Shown here piece after piece: positions 17,575 to 23,891 of a stretch of DNA of 64,000 nucleotides. A program made the position numbers and the translations under genes. Every line of letters starts with the position of its first letter. Positions within the stretch are counted from its first letter, which is position 1. The notes beneath the pieces are model-generated. The model was not told the origin of the DNA and ran no database searches. It worked only from the letters and a program-made list of their open reading frames with translations. The DNA comes from a virus, in the IMG/VR virus record IMGVR_UViG_3300030090_005562, positions 84,762-148,761 of that record, one strand, 5' to 3'.

Positions 17575-17603
17575 TTGTATTTCCCAAACCATTCGATTAA
17601 AAT
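17575..17603 (+). promoter_or_regulatory. Second-class promoter (TTGTAT/TAAAAT)
   Basis: TTGTAT and TAAAAT are separated by 17 bases. The spacer TTCCCAAACCATTCG is repeated almost exactly at 18667-18681, so the whole promoter has been duplicated. It precedes a long CAA-type leader. Confidence 0.6.
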
Positions 17604-17787
17604 ATAGTATAAGAAAAAGGGAAAAACATTAAAGAAACAAGCAACAAAATGACGATAATAATAATAGAGAAAACAAACACGTGTGCCCCGCACACCTGTA
17701 GCCTTCCGGCGAGAAGGACAGAAGCGGGTTAAAGAAGATATGCAAACAACAAACAACAATACTCTAACCAAGAAAGGAGAAACAATC

Positions 17788-17952
17788 ATGGATTTTGATA
17801 ATGGTATTTTTCGTACCGTTCCCCATGACACCATCGACGGTGTTGTGTGGTTGGTCCGCGTGGCTGATGGTGAGAGAATCACCTTCTGCCGGACTCAAGC
17901 TGACGTAGATTCCTGCGTCGCTGAGTTGATGCGACAAAGGCTTAGCCTTTGA
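17788..17952 (+). CDS. Small cassette protein (MD[FY]DNGIF family)
   Basis: This 54-residue protein is a clear paralog of the 55-residue protein at 19811: both begin MD(F/Y)DNGIF and share GERITFC or GEKITFC and the LMxQR end. AAAGGAG sits before ATG 17788. An upstream in-frame start exists but lacks a ribosome site. No function was recognised. Confidence 0.7.
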   Translation: MDFDNGIFRTVPHDTIDGVVWLVRVADGERITFCRTQADVDSCVAELMRQRLSL

Positions 17953-17972
17953 GCATCGGCGGGAAACGGGGC

Positions 17973-18001
17973 TTGACACATTGATTTTTGTTTGGTAGAA
18001 T
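17973..18001 (+). promoter_or_regulatory. Early promoter, TTTGG-extended -10 class
   Basis: TTGACA and TAGAAT are separated by 17 bases, and the spacer ends TTTGTTTGG. The promoter at 20184 has the same spacer end. The start of transcription is within about ten bases of ATG 18011. Confidence 0.75.
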
Positions 18002-18010
18002 GAGAGAGTT

Positions 18011-18181
18011 ATGATTGACATTGATAAAGCGATTACAGAACACACCGAAAAATTCGACGCGATGATGGAAAAGCATCGTGCATTAATGGCGAAGCAAGAT
18101 AGAGAAATTGCTGAGTTGCGGAATCAGCTTAATGGGTTGATTGGCGTATTGGCTGATTGTAAATTAGAAATGAGGGATTGA
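18011..18181 (+). CDS. Small coiled-coil protein
   Basis: This 56-residue, highly charged helical protein begins MIDIDKAITEHTEKF and has heptad-like Leu spacing in the second half. The leader is very short, with GAGAG as a possible ribosome site. It is followed after three bases by the HNGNPTT paralog. No family was recognised. Confidence 0.65.
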   Translation: MIDIDKAITEHTEKFDAMMEKHRALMAKQDREIAELRNQLNGLIGVLADCKLEMRD

Positions 18182-18184
18182 GTT

Positions 18185-18406
18185 ATGAGTGAATTTTTAC
18201 CCTACGAAGTTCGGCAGACGGTTGTAAGAGACGGGCAATTTTGCACCGCCGTGATTGATGAGGCTTCGACTCTGAACGCCGCAAAGCTAATTGCGTATCG
18301 TTCACACAATGGGAATCCTACAACGCATATTCATTGTGCGTTATCTGGGGATACTTGGGGATATAAGAATAAAGATTGGAGATGGATAAGTGGAAAAAAA
18401 AGATAA
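18185..18406 (+). CDS. Small cassette protein (HNGNPTT family)
   Basis: This 73-residue paralog of the protein at 16943 has HNGNPTTHIH near residue 41 and a Trp-rich C-terminus. It lies third in order after promoter 17973 and overlaps the next gene by 17 bases. Function is unknown. Confidence 0.65.
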   Translation: MSEFLPYEVRQTVVRDGQFCTAVIDEASTLNAAKLIAYRSHNGNPTTHIHCALSGDTWGYKNKDWRWISGKKR

Positions 18407-18545
18407 ATCACACGTATTGGTGAAGAAGGATTGCGGTTGGCACTTTGGGAAAACTGGAGGGCCTTGCGAGAAGTGTAAAGATAAAGCGACTTCAATGGCT
18501 GCACAGCGTAGGCTGAAATGGCTCAAGCGGGACTTCAACCCGTAA
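18390..18545 (+). CDS. Small CxxC protein ending inside a repeat module
   Basis: This is a 51-residue frame from GTG 18390 with a GGAG site eight bases upstream. It carries PCEKC, a possible half zinc site, and a basic tail. The stop codon TAA is formed by the first bases of 79-bp module copy 3. Confidence 0.55.
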   Translation: MEKKDKSHVLVKKDCGWHFGKTGGPCEKCKDKATSMAAQRRLKWLKRDFNP

Positions 18546-18620
18546 CCCCTTGCGGCATAAGCACTTACGGGGCGGCGGGCGGCCCGCCTAGCTCTAACTC
18601 TATATGCAGTAACGACTTAT
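18542..18620 (+). repeat. 79-bp 27-25-27 module, copy 3
   Basis: Units are 18542-18568 and 18594-18620. The 25-bp centre holds the palindrome GGCGGGCGGCCCGCC. Left arms are GTAACCCCTT and CTAACTCTAT; right arms are AAGCACTTAC and AACGACTTAT. T-rich tract and promoter follow. Confidence 0.88.
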
Positions 18621-18660
18621 GCTATTTTGTCTTTTTTTTTGTTTTTTTGCTCAACTGGGC

Positions 18661-18689
18661 TTGTATTTCCCAAACCATTCGCTTAAAAT
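18661..18689 (+). promoter_or_regulatory. Second-class promoter (TTGTAT/TAAAAT), duplicate copy
   Basis: TTGTAT and TAAAAT are separated by 17 bases, near-identical to 17575-17603. The predicted start of transcription coincides with the ATG at 18696. Confidence 0.6.
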
Positions 18690-18752
18690 ATAAGTATGAA
18701 AAACAGTAAAAAAGATTCAAGAGTTGCTACCCTAAATGCCGATAATAATAAT

Positions 18753-19226
18753 ATGAAAGCTTTCGTTTTTGATTTTGATGACACTCTTGCGACAACCGAT
18801 TGCTTGGTTGAAGTTATCTTCAATGGTTCCGTTGTTCGTGAACTCACCCCTGCTGAATTCAATACTTTTGAACTAGCAGAAGGTGAAAGCTTTGGATTCA
18901 ATCAATTCAAGGATATTATCAATCCGGTAGCTTTACCCTTGACGCAATTGGCTCTTGATGTACAATCTGAGAATCACAACGTTTTCATTCTGTCCGCTCG
19001 TCCGGTAGAAGCAACCGAAGCAATCAACGGTTTTCTAAAATCAATCGGTATTCAAGCCAAGCGTATCATTTGCGTAGGTGGAAAGCCGGTTGACATTGCA
19101 AAAGCAAAGCGAACCGTTTTAATGTCCATCATTGAGAATCACGAAGTGGTTTGGTTTTTTGATGATGATGATAAAAATATTCAACAGGCTAATAGTATTT
19201 CTGATTTAAATGTGAGGAAAGTGTAA
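18753..19226 (+). CDS. HAD-superfamily phosphatase-like protein
   Basis: This haloacid-dehalogenase-type hydrolase is 157 residues from ATG 18753. The nucleophile motif FDFDDTLA is at residues 4-11, FILSARP supplies the motif II Ser, a Lys lies in GGKPVDIAKAKR, and the metal acidic cluster FFDDDDKN comes near the end. This is the complete set for a small-cap HAD phosphatase, perhaps a polynucleotide 3-prime phosphatase or nucleotidase. An in-frame ATG at 18696 sits at the predicted transcription start and would add 19 residues as a leaderless product. Confidence 0.8.
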   Translation: MKAFVFDFDDTLATTDCLVEVIFNGSVVRELTPAEFNTFELAEGESFGFNQFKDIINPVALPLTQLALDVQSENHNVFILSARPVEATEAINGFLKSIGIQAKRIICVGGKPVDIAKAKRTVLMSIIENHEVVWFFDDDDKNIQQANSISDLNVRKV

Positions 19227-19227
19227 A

Positions 19228-19308
19228 ATGGGTTTTACTGATTTGTGTTTCGCTTGTGTTTTCGGCGTTTTGTCCGCTTGGTTGTGGGTAGCCATAGTAA
19301 CGCTCTAA
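19228..19308 (+). CDS. 26-residue membrane peptide ending inside a module
   Basis: MGFTDLCFACVFGVLSAWLW begins a single hydrophobic helix. GAGG lies upstream of ATG 19228. The TAA stop is part of the left arm of module copy 4. Function is unknown. Confidence 0.5.
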   Translation: MGFTDLCFACVFGVLSAWLWVAIVTL

Positions 19309-19383
19309 ACCCTTATGGGGTAACGAGTTACATCGCTGCGGCCTGCCGGGTACTTTGTAACTCCTTATGTAGTAACGACTTAC
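19305..19383 (+). repeat. 79-bp 27-25-27 module, copy 4
   Basis: Units are 19305-19331 and 19357-19383 with a 25-bp centre (GCGGCCTGCCGGG core). Unlike other copies, it leads into a hairpin or iteron array rather than directly into a promoter. Confidence 0.85.
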
Positions 19384-19469
19384 GGCGTGCCAAAAGTGAA
19401 AATTCTGTCCGAGAATCGTGCCAAAAAGGCGAAAATCATGCCAAAAAAAATAAATGGGCAAAAACCACT

Positions 19470-19641
19470 GGGGCATAATGCCACGGCGGGGCACAATGCC
19501 ACACCCCCCATGGGGCAAAATGCCACACTATCTGTGATTGTAAATCGTTGCGAGATATTGACTTATAATGTGGGGCAAAACGCCCCAAACGCACTGTGGC
19601 AAAACGCCACGGTTGAAAATTGCGATGGGGCAAAATGCCAC
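19470..19641 (+). repeat. Six-copy 15-bp iteron-like hairpin array
   Basis: Copies of GGGGCAAAAYGCCAC lie at 19470, 19488, 19512, 19572, 19596 and 19627. Each is a five-base inverted repeat around five A-rich bases, and some show paired changes (GGGGC/GCCCC against GTGGC/GCCAC). Two module-like 27-bp units lie inside and after the array. It could be a replication origin, an operator array or a set of RNA hairpins. Confidence 0.65.
19540..19566 (+). repeat. Diverged 27-bp unit inside iteron array
   Basis: GTAAATCGTT, seven bases, then ATTGACTTAT fits the unit layout. With the unit at 19676 it forms a module whose centre has expanded to 109 bases. Confidence 0.5.
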
Positions 19642-19675
19642 ATGCCAAAAATCAGAGGAAAAGAATTGGCACGCT

Positions 19676-19702
19676 GTAACTTGTTTGATAGTAATGACTT
19701 AG
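19676..19702 (+). repeat. Diverged 27-bp unit after iteron array
   Basis: GTAACTTGTT, seven bases, then AATGACTTAG. As in intact modules, a T-rich tract (19714-19734) follows. Confidence 0.6.
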
Positions 19703-19810
19703 AGAAATATGTCTTTTTTTTTATTTTATTTCCTATTTGGTACGATATATGCACTATATAGAAGTAACAAGAGAGAAAAACAACAATAACAATTTTAAGA
19801 GGTTTTTATT

Positions 19811-19978
19811 ATGGATTATGATAATGGTATTTTTTGCACAGTTCCCTGCGATAGAGTCGAAGGTGCTGTGTGGGTAGTCCGAAAATCGGACGGTGAAAAA
19901 ATCACCTTTTGCCGTGGATATGATGACGTCATGTTCACGGTGGGTGAGCTGATGAAACAGCGGATTGCCGCCCTTTAG
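19811..19978 (+). CDS. Small cassette protein (MD[FY]DNGIF family)
   Basis: This 55-residue paralog of the protein at 17788 has an identical layout. A CAA-rich leader with AAGAGG precedes ATG 19811. I could not identify a convincing promoter. It is followed by a structured non-coding stretch. Confidence 0.7.
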   Translation: MDYDNGIFCTVPCDRVEGAVWVVRKSDGEKITFCRGYDDVMFTVGELMKQRIAAL

Positions 19979-19988
19979 GGTTTAACCC

Positions 19989-20097
19989 GTAAGCCTACCC
20001 CTAGTCGGTAGCAAAGCTGGAGAGCTTTTCAAGATACTCAGAGGGACTTCCCCCCCTCTTAAAAGATTGGTGGGTGAAGCGGTTTAGCTTGCTACCG
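19989..20097 (+). ncRNA. Structured RNA-like region
   Basis: A recurring AAGCCTACC hairpin opens it. CGGTAGCAAAGCT (20006-20018) pairs with AGCTTGCTACCG (20086-20097) with one bulge, and AGAGCTTTT pairs roughly with the later CTCTTAAAAGA. This is consistent with a 3-prime structure or small RNA after gene 19811. There is no terminator T-run and no known class was recognised. Confidence 0.4.
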
Positions 20098-20183
20098 TAT
20101 AAAAGGCAAGTCAGCACGCTGCTGCTGGGCTGGAGAGGCGAAAGCCGTTGACCCTTAAATAAGCAATAAAGCAGCAAAAACAT

Positions 20184-20212
20184 TTGACAGAGTTTTGTTT
20201 GTTTGGTAAAAT
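20184..20212 (+). promoter_or_regulatory. Early promoter, TTTGG-extended -10 class
   Basis: TTGACA and TAAAAT are separated by 17 bases; the spacer ends TTTGTTTGG as at 17973. It drives 20226 and the next three overlapping small genes. Confidence 0.75.
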
Positions 20213-20225
20213 GAGGTTTATGATT

Positions 20226-20468
20226 ATGAGTCAGCAAGAATTCACCGATGCAGTCGCCCGCGTTCCCGCCCTTTGGGGTCGTAAAGTTGTGAGCGTTTTG
20301 GAAGTGACCGATGGTATGGCATCGGTTCGCGTGTCCGGTAATGTTCACGGCTTCTGGGTTCCTGTGGAGAAGTTGGAGCGTGTCGGTCACAAGCCTGCAA
20401 AGCCGAAACTGTATTTCGATGGTGAGTCTTGGGGTACACAACCAGTTAAACGTTCGGAGGTATTTTAA
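20226..20468 (+). CDS. Small beta-rich hypothetical protein
   Basis: This 80-residue protein looks like a small SH3-like barrel (GRKVVSVLEVTDGMASVRVSG; FWVPVEKLERVG). ATG 20226 has GAGG at good spacing; ATG 20220 is too close. It overlaps the next start (TAATG). Function is unknown. Confidence 0.65.
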   Translation: MSQQEFTDAVARVPALWGRKVVSVLEVTDGMASVRVSGNVHGFWVPVEKLERVGHKPAKPKLYFDGESWGTQPVKRSEVF

Positions 20469-20596
20469 TGAGTTTCCCCGGTTTACAAGCAGAGGCAAAT
20501 GGATTGGTTTGGTCTGATGAACTTGACCGCTGGGTACATCCTGACGAATTTACTAATGAGAGTCTTGAAGAATTGGAGAACTTGCAAAATGGTTAA
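20468..20596 (+). CDS. Small acidic protein
   Basis: This 42-residue acidic frame has WVHPDEF and a helical LEELENL end. It starts on the stop of the preceding gene (TAATG) with CGGAGG upstream. It overlaps the next gene by eight bases. Confidence 0.55.
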   Translation: MSFPGLQAEANGLVWSDELDRWVHPDEFTNESLEELENLQNG

Positions 20597-20711
20597 GACT
20601 ATTGCAAAATGTTTGCTGTCGTTGTTTGGTTGGTGTGTTGTGATTATTGCGGCTTGGGGCGGTGGTACGTTGTTCGCCGCTTGGATGTTAAATTTTGGGA
20701 GGCCTCTCTAG
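20589..20711 (+). CDS. Small membrane protein
   Basis: This 40-residue product carries one hydrophobic helix (about residues 7-34). GGAG precedes ATG 20589. It is part of a four-gene overlapping run from promoter 20184. Confidence 0.6.
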   Translation: MVKTIAKCLLSLFGWCVVIIAAWGGGTLFAAWMLNFGRPL

Positions 20712-20712
20712 T

Positions 20713-20901
20713 ATGATTGAGTTACTCAAAGCCCTTGGGCTTGCTTTTTGTTTGGGTTGTGCGTTGGTAATCGGCCCGCTTGTTTTGCAGCTTCACGTTC
20801 AGCACCTTGAGCTTGAGCAGGCAAGACAGGCGGAAACTGTTCTTGGCTGGATTGAAAATGAGGCCAACGACACGAGGCTCTCCGAGTATCGGCCCGATTG
20901 A
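20713..20901 (+). CDS. Membrane-anchored coiled-coil protein
   Basis: This 62-residue protein has an N-terminal membrane segment (about 5-27) and a charged helix (LEQARQAETVLGWIENEAND). GGGAGG precedes ATG 20713. It could be a lysis accessory or envelope protein; no family was recognised. Confidence 0.6.
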   Translation: MIELLKALGLAFCLGCALVIGPLVLQLHVQHLELEQARQAETVLGWIENEANDTRLSEYRPD

Positions 20902-20930
20902 GTCGCAGCCAATGCGGCCGGATGCGGCGC

Positions 20931-21009
20931 GTAAACCTATGTGTGGTAAGCACTTAGGAGGGCGCGGCCTGCCCGCTTGAGCGTAAACCCTTTGGTAGTA
21001 ACGACTTAT
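20931..21009 (+). repeat. 79-bp 27-25-27 module, copy 5
   Basis: Units are 20931-20957 and 20983-21009. The 25-bp centre contains GCGGCCTGCCCGC. A T-rich tract and a CGATAA promoter follow. Confidence 0.87.
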
Positions 21010-21049
21010 AACTATTTTGATTATTTTTTATTTTTTATAAAGAATTCTG

Positions 21050-21078
21050 TTGACATGGTCGATAATATATAGTAGAAT
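21050..21078 (+). promoter_or_regulatory. Early promoter with CGATAA spacer motif
   Basis: TTGACA and TAGAAT are separated by 17 bases with CGATAA at 21060-21065. The transcription start falls at most a few bases before ATG 21088. Confidence 0.78.
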
Positions 21079-21087
21079 GGTTTTATT

Positions 21088-21216
21088 ATGACAGTTAAGA
21101 AATTTTTGCTACGACTGCGATACACAAACAAAAAACCGCTTGACATTAGTGCGGCTCGATGGTATGCTATGGTCAAGCAATACAACAACAATAAAGAGGT
21201 TTTTGAAAATGAGTGA
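21088..21216 (+). CDS. Small basic protein, near-leaderless
   Basis: This 42-residue basic frame begins MTVKKFLLRLRYTNKK. It starts about ten bases after the -10 box without a ribosome site, and contains the promoter of the next gene. It could be a leader rather than a functional protein. Confidence 0.4.
   Translation: MTVKKFLLRLRYTNKKPLDISAARWYAMVKQYNNNKEVFENE
21140..21168 (+). promoter_or_regulatory. Promoter inside the preceding small ORF
   Basis: TTGACA and TATGCT are separated by 17 bases with TGG before the -10. A CAA-type leader and AAAGAGG follow, leading to ATG 21209. Confidence 0.55.
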
Positions 21217-21562
21217 GATAAAAAAATTGTGGCACTTCCGACAGAACAACAGCGGCGGCAAGTATACCGGACCCGCTTACAATATCGTTGTGGAAGGCGA
21301 CACGATGGACGAAGCATGGGCCGAAGCTGAAAAGCTCGGAGCGACTAACATTGGTAGCTGCTCGTGCTGTGGCGACCGCTGGAATGATGCCAATGAAATT
21401 AAGAGTAGGGACTATATCATTTATCTGGATATGGCAATCGAAGACAGCACTTATACAAGCCAGACGGGTGGAAAGTTTCCGCTGGTTCTCGGTTGTCCTG
21501 AGTGGCGGCGGCTTGAATTTCGTGTCTCTATGGATTATGAGAATTTTGTAAAAAACGCTTGA
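21209..21562 (+). CDS. Conserved phage protein with CSCCGDRW motif
   Basis: This 117-residue protein starts MSEIKKLWHFRQNNSGGKY and has the paired-Cys motif CSCCGDRW near residue 51. It belongs to a small phage family of unknown function, recognised by WHFRQNNSGG plus CxCCGxRW. The four Cys suggest metal binding. The longer frame from 21140 is not used because AAAGAGG precedes ATG 21209. Confidence 0.75.
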   Translation: MSEIKKLWHFRQNNSGGKYTGPAYNIVVEGDTMDEAWAEAEKLGATNIGSCSCCGDRWNDANEIKSRDYIIYLDMAIEDSTYTSQTGGKFPLVLGCPEWRRLEFRVSMDYENFVKNA

Positions 21563-21586
21563 CACGGTTTTTTTATCTGGTAAAAT
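21559..21586 (+). promoter_or_regulatory. Early promoter, TGG-extended -10
   Basis: TTGACA and TAAAAT are separated by 16 bases and the spacer ends CTGG. It overlaps the stop of gene 21209. A CAA leader follows. Confidence 0.72.
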
Positions 21587-21621
21587 ATACGAGTAACAAC
21601 AAACAACAGCAGAGGAAACAA

Positions 21622-21903
21622 ATGATTACAATCGACGCAAACGAACGATTCACGCCAGTTGAACAGTGCCGTATGTTTAATGTGGATATGTCTGAATTGA
21701 TGGACCCGAAAGATATTCGGGGAAACAATAAATTTCTGATTCGATGCAAGGCACACAATGATGCGGCTAAAAAAGACCCCGCAAGTGTAGCTTGTAAGGT
21801 CGACCCTAAAACGCATGAAATAATCAGTGGCACGCCCGAACGTATTGCAAACCTCAATGCTCACATGGAGCGAATTCAAAAGGAGATGGAAACGAATGGC
21901 TAA
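21622..21903 (+). CDS. Hypothetical protein
   Basis: This 93-residue charged protein has VDMSELMDPKDIRGNNKFLIRCKAH-type sequence in its middle and a helical C-terminus. GAGGAAACAA precedes ATG 21622 after a CAA leader. It overlaps the next gene by eight bases. No family was recognised. Confidence 0.65.
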   Translation: MITIDANERFTPVEQCRMFNVDMSELMDPKDIRGNNKFLIRCKAHNDAAKKDPASVACKVDPKTHEIISGTPERIANLNAHMERIQKEMETNG

Positions 21904-22057
21904 AAAAGAATTTAGCATCTGCACGTTGGAAAGTGGAAAGTGGAAACAGTGGGGAGCGGGTGAGACCAATATTCAGAACCGCTCTGAGTTGGTCAAGCAT
22001 GTTCAAAAGGTAGCGGTCAAGGCAAACGGTTGTGTTCGAGTCAGGAGAAAATCATAA
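21896..22057 (+). CDS. Small basic hypothetical protein
   Basis: This 53-residue protein is basic, with two Cys and an RVRRKS end. ATG 21896 has AGGAG about eleven bases upstream. It is in the same overlapping run from promoter 21559. Confidence 0.6.
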   Translation: MAKKEFSICTLESGKWKQWGAGETNIQNRSELVKHVQKVAVKANGCVRVRRKS

Positions 22058-22058
22058 C

Positions 22059-22292
22059 ATGGAAAACACGGTTGTAGCGTTTGACATTTTCAAACAACTC
22101 GAAGGGTCTTGGATGGGAACCATCCGGCTCAAAAATATCTCGATGAGTAAAATCTCACAGATACATTCTGACCTTGAGCGTCGAGGTGAGAGGGTGCCGA
22201 ATTATTTAATGAAAGCAGAAGGTCATGACGTTGTGTTGACTCTTGACGTTTGCCGAACGTGTAAAGGAACAGGAAAAACAAATGCCAACTAA
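22059..22292 (+). CDS. Small protein with C-terminal CxxCxGxG
   Basis: This 77-residue protein ends with CRTCKGTGKTNAN, the half-site typical of DnaJ-like zinc knuckles. AGGAGAAAATC precedes ATG 22059. It overlaps the next start by 11 bases. Function is unknown; nucleic-acid or protein binding is plausible. Confidence 0.65.
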   Translation: MENTVVAFDIFKQLEGSWMGTIRLKNISMSKISQIHSDLERRGERVPNYLMKAEGHDVVLTLDVCRTCKGTGKTNAN

Positions 22293-22458
22293 AAAATATA
22301 TGATTAAAGAGGAGCGACATTATCGCAGGCCGTTGGTCGCTCGTCTGGTAGAATATGCCCTCTGTGCTTATCTGTTTTGTGCTGCTGTTGGTGGTACGGT
22401 AGTCGGTGGGCTGTGGGCGTTTGGCTATCTGGAAATGTGGATGCCGCCAACGTTTTGA
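22282..22458 (+). CDS. Small membrane protein
   Basis: This 58-residue protein has a basic N-terminus and one long hydrophobic helix (about 24-48, with GGTVVGG). AGGA lies upstream of ATG 22282. Function is unknown. Confidence 0.6.
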   Translation: MPTKKYMIKEERHYRRPLVARLVEYALCAYLFCAAVGGTVVGGLWAFGYLEMWMPPTF

Positions 22459-22470
22459 TTGAGGGGAAAA

Positions 22471-22605
22471 ATGAAATTTGATTTGATTTTTTTAGCTGTT
22501 GCGTTGCCATTTAACTTTTTTGTTTTTTGGTCAACACCCTTGACGGCTTTAATTGTTTTTGCTACAATGTTGTTATTACGATATGTTTCACCAGTGGGAG
22601 AATGA
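22471..22605 (+). CDS. 44-residue membrane peptide
   Basis: MKFDLIFLAVALPFNFFVFW opens two short hydrophobic helices. GAGGGGAAAA is a strong ribosome site before ATG 22471. It contains a candidate promoter (22540-22568). Confidence 0.55.
   Translation: MKFDLIFLAVALPFNFFVFWSTPLTALIVFATMLLLRYVSPVGE
22540..22568 (+). promoter_or_regulatory. Candidate promoter inside membrane-peptide gene
   Basis: TTGACG and TACAAT are separated by 17 bases. It would serve the 30-residue acidic ORF at 22608. Confidence 0.45.
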
Positions 22606-22607
22606 GA

Positions 22608-22700
22608 ATGGACCCGTACGATTACGATGAACTGTATTTTGATGACGGTCATTATGATGATGACCCGAACCCGTATCACGGGGACTACTCCGAGGAGTAG
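22608..22700 (+). CDS. 30-residue acidic Tyr/Asp-rich peptide
   Basis: MDPYDYDELYFDDGHYDDDP begins a peptide made mostly of Asp, Tyr and Glu. GGGAGAATGAG precedes ATG 22608. Such acidic mini-proteins can mimic DNA, but no evidence here goes beyond composition. Confidence 0.5.
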   Translation: MDPYDYDELYFDDGHYDDDPNPYHGDYSEE

Positions 22701-22707
22701 GCTAGAA

Positions 22708-22798
22708 GCCGGGCCGATTCCCCTCTGCCCGGTGGATACATAAAGCGGTCCCAGTCAAAGCCTCCTAGCTGGAAGGGCTCGACGGTAAGGCTTACCGT
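22708..22798 (+). other. Two strong hairpins between ORF 22608 and module 6
   Basis: GCCGGGC (22708-22714) pairs with GCCCGGT (22727-22733). A 17-base near-perfect palindrome ACGGTAAGGCTTACCGT lies at 22782-22798. Neither is followed by a T-run, so simple termination is not supported. Confidence 0.45.
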
Positions 22799-22811
22799 GC
22801 CGCTATCTTTC

Positions 22812-22890
22812 ATAACCCGTTGGTGTATATAGACTTACGCCCTGGCGGGCTGCCCGCTGCTCCGTAACCCCTTTGATATTACACACTTAC
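22812..22890 (+). repeat. 79-bp 27-25-27 module, copy 6
   Basis: Units are 22812-22838 and 22864-22890, with the centre containing GGCGGGCTGCCCGC. Arms are ATAACCCGTT/ATAGACTTAC and GTAACCCCTT/ACACACTTAC. The promoter follows about 90 bases later. Confidence 0.85.
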
Positions 22891-22980
22891 ATAGTGTATT
22901 ACCTAAGCCTACCGGCTAGGGCAGGGCAAAAGCTGCGAGGCCGTGGCCAGGGAAATTTTGAGATTTTCTAAAGTTTTTCT

Positions 22981-23008
22981 TTGACAATGACGATAAATAT
23001 AGTATACT
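22981..23008 (+). promoter_or_regulatory. Early promoter with CGATAA spacer motif
   Basis: TTGACA and TATACT are separated by 16 bases with CGATAA inside. The predicted start coincides with ATG 23015. Confidence 0.75.
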
Positions 23009-23014
23009 TAAATC

Positions 23015-23194
23015 ATGAAACGAAAAAACAAAAAACAGTCTGATAAGATTCTGATACGGAAAGAGGATATAAAACCCTCGACCGGTCATAGTCAGCACGA
23101 CAGTGGTAGCGGGTATCACGATGGGCGACCGAAACGACAACGAACTCGGGCCGCACAAAACCGTCAAGCATTAAAGGATTACGATGTACGATAA
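23015..23194 (+). CDS. Small basic, disordered protein
   Basis: This 59-residue protein is very basic (MKRKNKKQSDKILIRK; RPKRQRTRAAQNRQA) with a His/Gly/Ser middle. It would be translated from a leaderless message. It overlaps the next gene by 11 bases. Nucleic-acid binding is plausible from charge only. Confidence 0.55.
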   Translation: MKRKNKKQSDKILIRKEDIKPSTGHSQHDSGSGYHDGRPKRQRTRAAQNRQALKDYDVR

Positions 23195-23423
23195 AAAAAC
23201 TTATTTTATTGTGTCTTGCCGTTGTGGTGACAAGCTAAATAGAGTGAAGTGGTTCAAAAATATATTCGACGCCACTGCTTGGATTGATGGATTAGAGTGG
23301 GCAGTTGGATTTGATGTAGATGTGTCGGTTACTATTGACAAACGGGAAATGCCTGTTAAACTTGATAGTACCCGTCAAATGAGTTTGTTTCCTGTTTTTA
23401 ATGAAGGAGAGTTGAGTAAATGA
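23184..23423 (+). CDS. Hypothetical protein
   Basis: This 79-residue alpha/beta protein has YFIVSCRCG near the N-terminus. AAAGGATT lies before ATG 23184. The stop overlaps the next start by four bases (ATGA type). No family was recognised. Confidence 0.65.
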   Translation: MYDKKTYFIVSCRCGDKLNRVKWFKNIFDATAWIDGLEWAVGFDVDVSVTIDKREMPVKLDSTRQMSLFPVFNEGELSK

Positions 23424-23755
23424 TTTTTACACGTAAAAAATCGTTGGCCGAGTGTGCCGCTGGTGATGTTGTTGGTTTTTCTTACGGTAATAAGAATACC
23501 AGTCAGGGGCTTCCCCGCCGTCAGGGTACGGTTGTGGAAGTGCGGGATACTCACAAGCACCCGATTGCATCGTCTACTAAGGCGAGCAATAAAATTCAGC
23601 GTAGCCGGTTTTTGGTTACGGTGGAAGATGGGCCGGAACAATATCGGCAGTTTTACGCCGAGGATATTGCAGGTCGTGCGGTTCAGTTTACTTGGTTGGG
23701 TAAGATTCTCAACAACTGGACCCGTAAGGTCGGCATTTCCGGTTCGTGGTTGTAG
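23420..23755 (+). CDS. SH3-like hypothetical protein
   Basis: This 111-residue, beta-rich protein has AAGDVVGFSYGNKNTSQG and RRQGTVVEVRDT in its first half. The N-terminal region resembles that of the 226-residue protein at 32647 (KEGNVISFVYYGHGQN...), so the two may share a domain. It is the last gene before a strongly structured non-coding element. Confidence 0.65.
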   Translation: MIFTRKKSLAECAAGDVVGFSYGNKNTSQGLPRRQGTVVEVRDTHKHPIASSTKASNKIQRSRFLVTVEDGPEQYRQFYAEDIAGRAVQFTWLGKILNNWTRKVGISGSWL

Positions 23756-23828
23756 GGTATCCGTTAGTCTAGAGCAGACGAGACCATGCCTGCGTGGCGT
23801 ATAGAGAAGCGTCCGCACCAATATTGTA

Positions 23829-23889
23829 CTTTCACACCGGCGGTAGGGGATTCCCCGATGCGGTTTCCCCTGCCGTCAAACGTGAAAAG
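23829..23889 (+). ncRNA. Stable nested RNA hairpin
   Basis: GGCGGTAGGGGA (23839-23850) pairs over 12 positions, counting G-U pairs, with TCCCCTGCCGTC (23866-23877). CTTTCAC (23829-23835) pairs outside with GTGAAAAG (23882-23889) with one bulge. The loop holds CCCCGATGCGG. It ends just before promoter 23892 and lacks a T-run, so it could be a 3-prime stabiliser, a processing site or a small RNA. Confidence 0.55.
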
Positions 23890-23891
23890 AG

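Noticed and set aside
19189-19761. Several frames on both strands across the iteron array
   Set aside because: They are produced by the repeated GGGGCAAAATGCC sequence and lack starts with ribosome sites.
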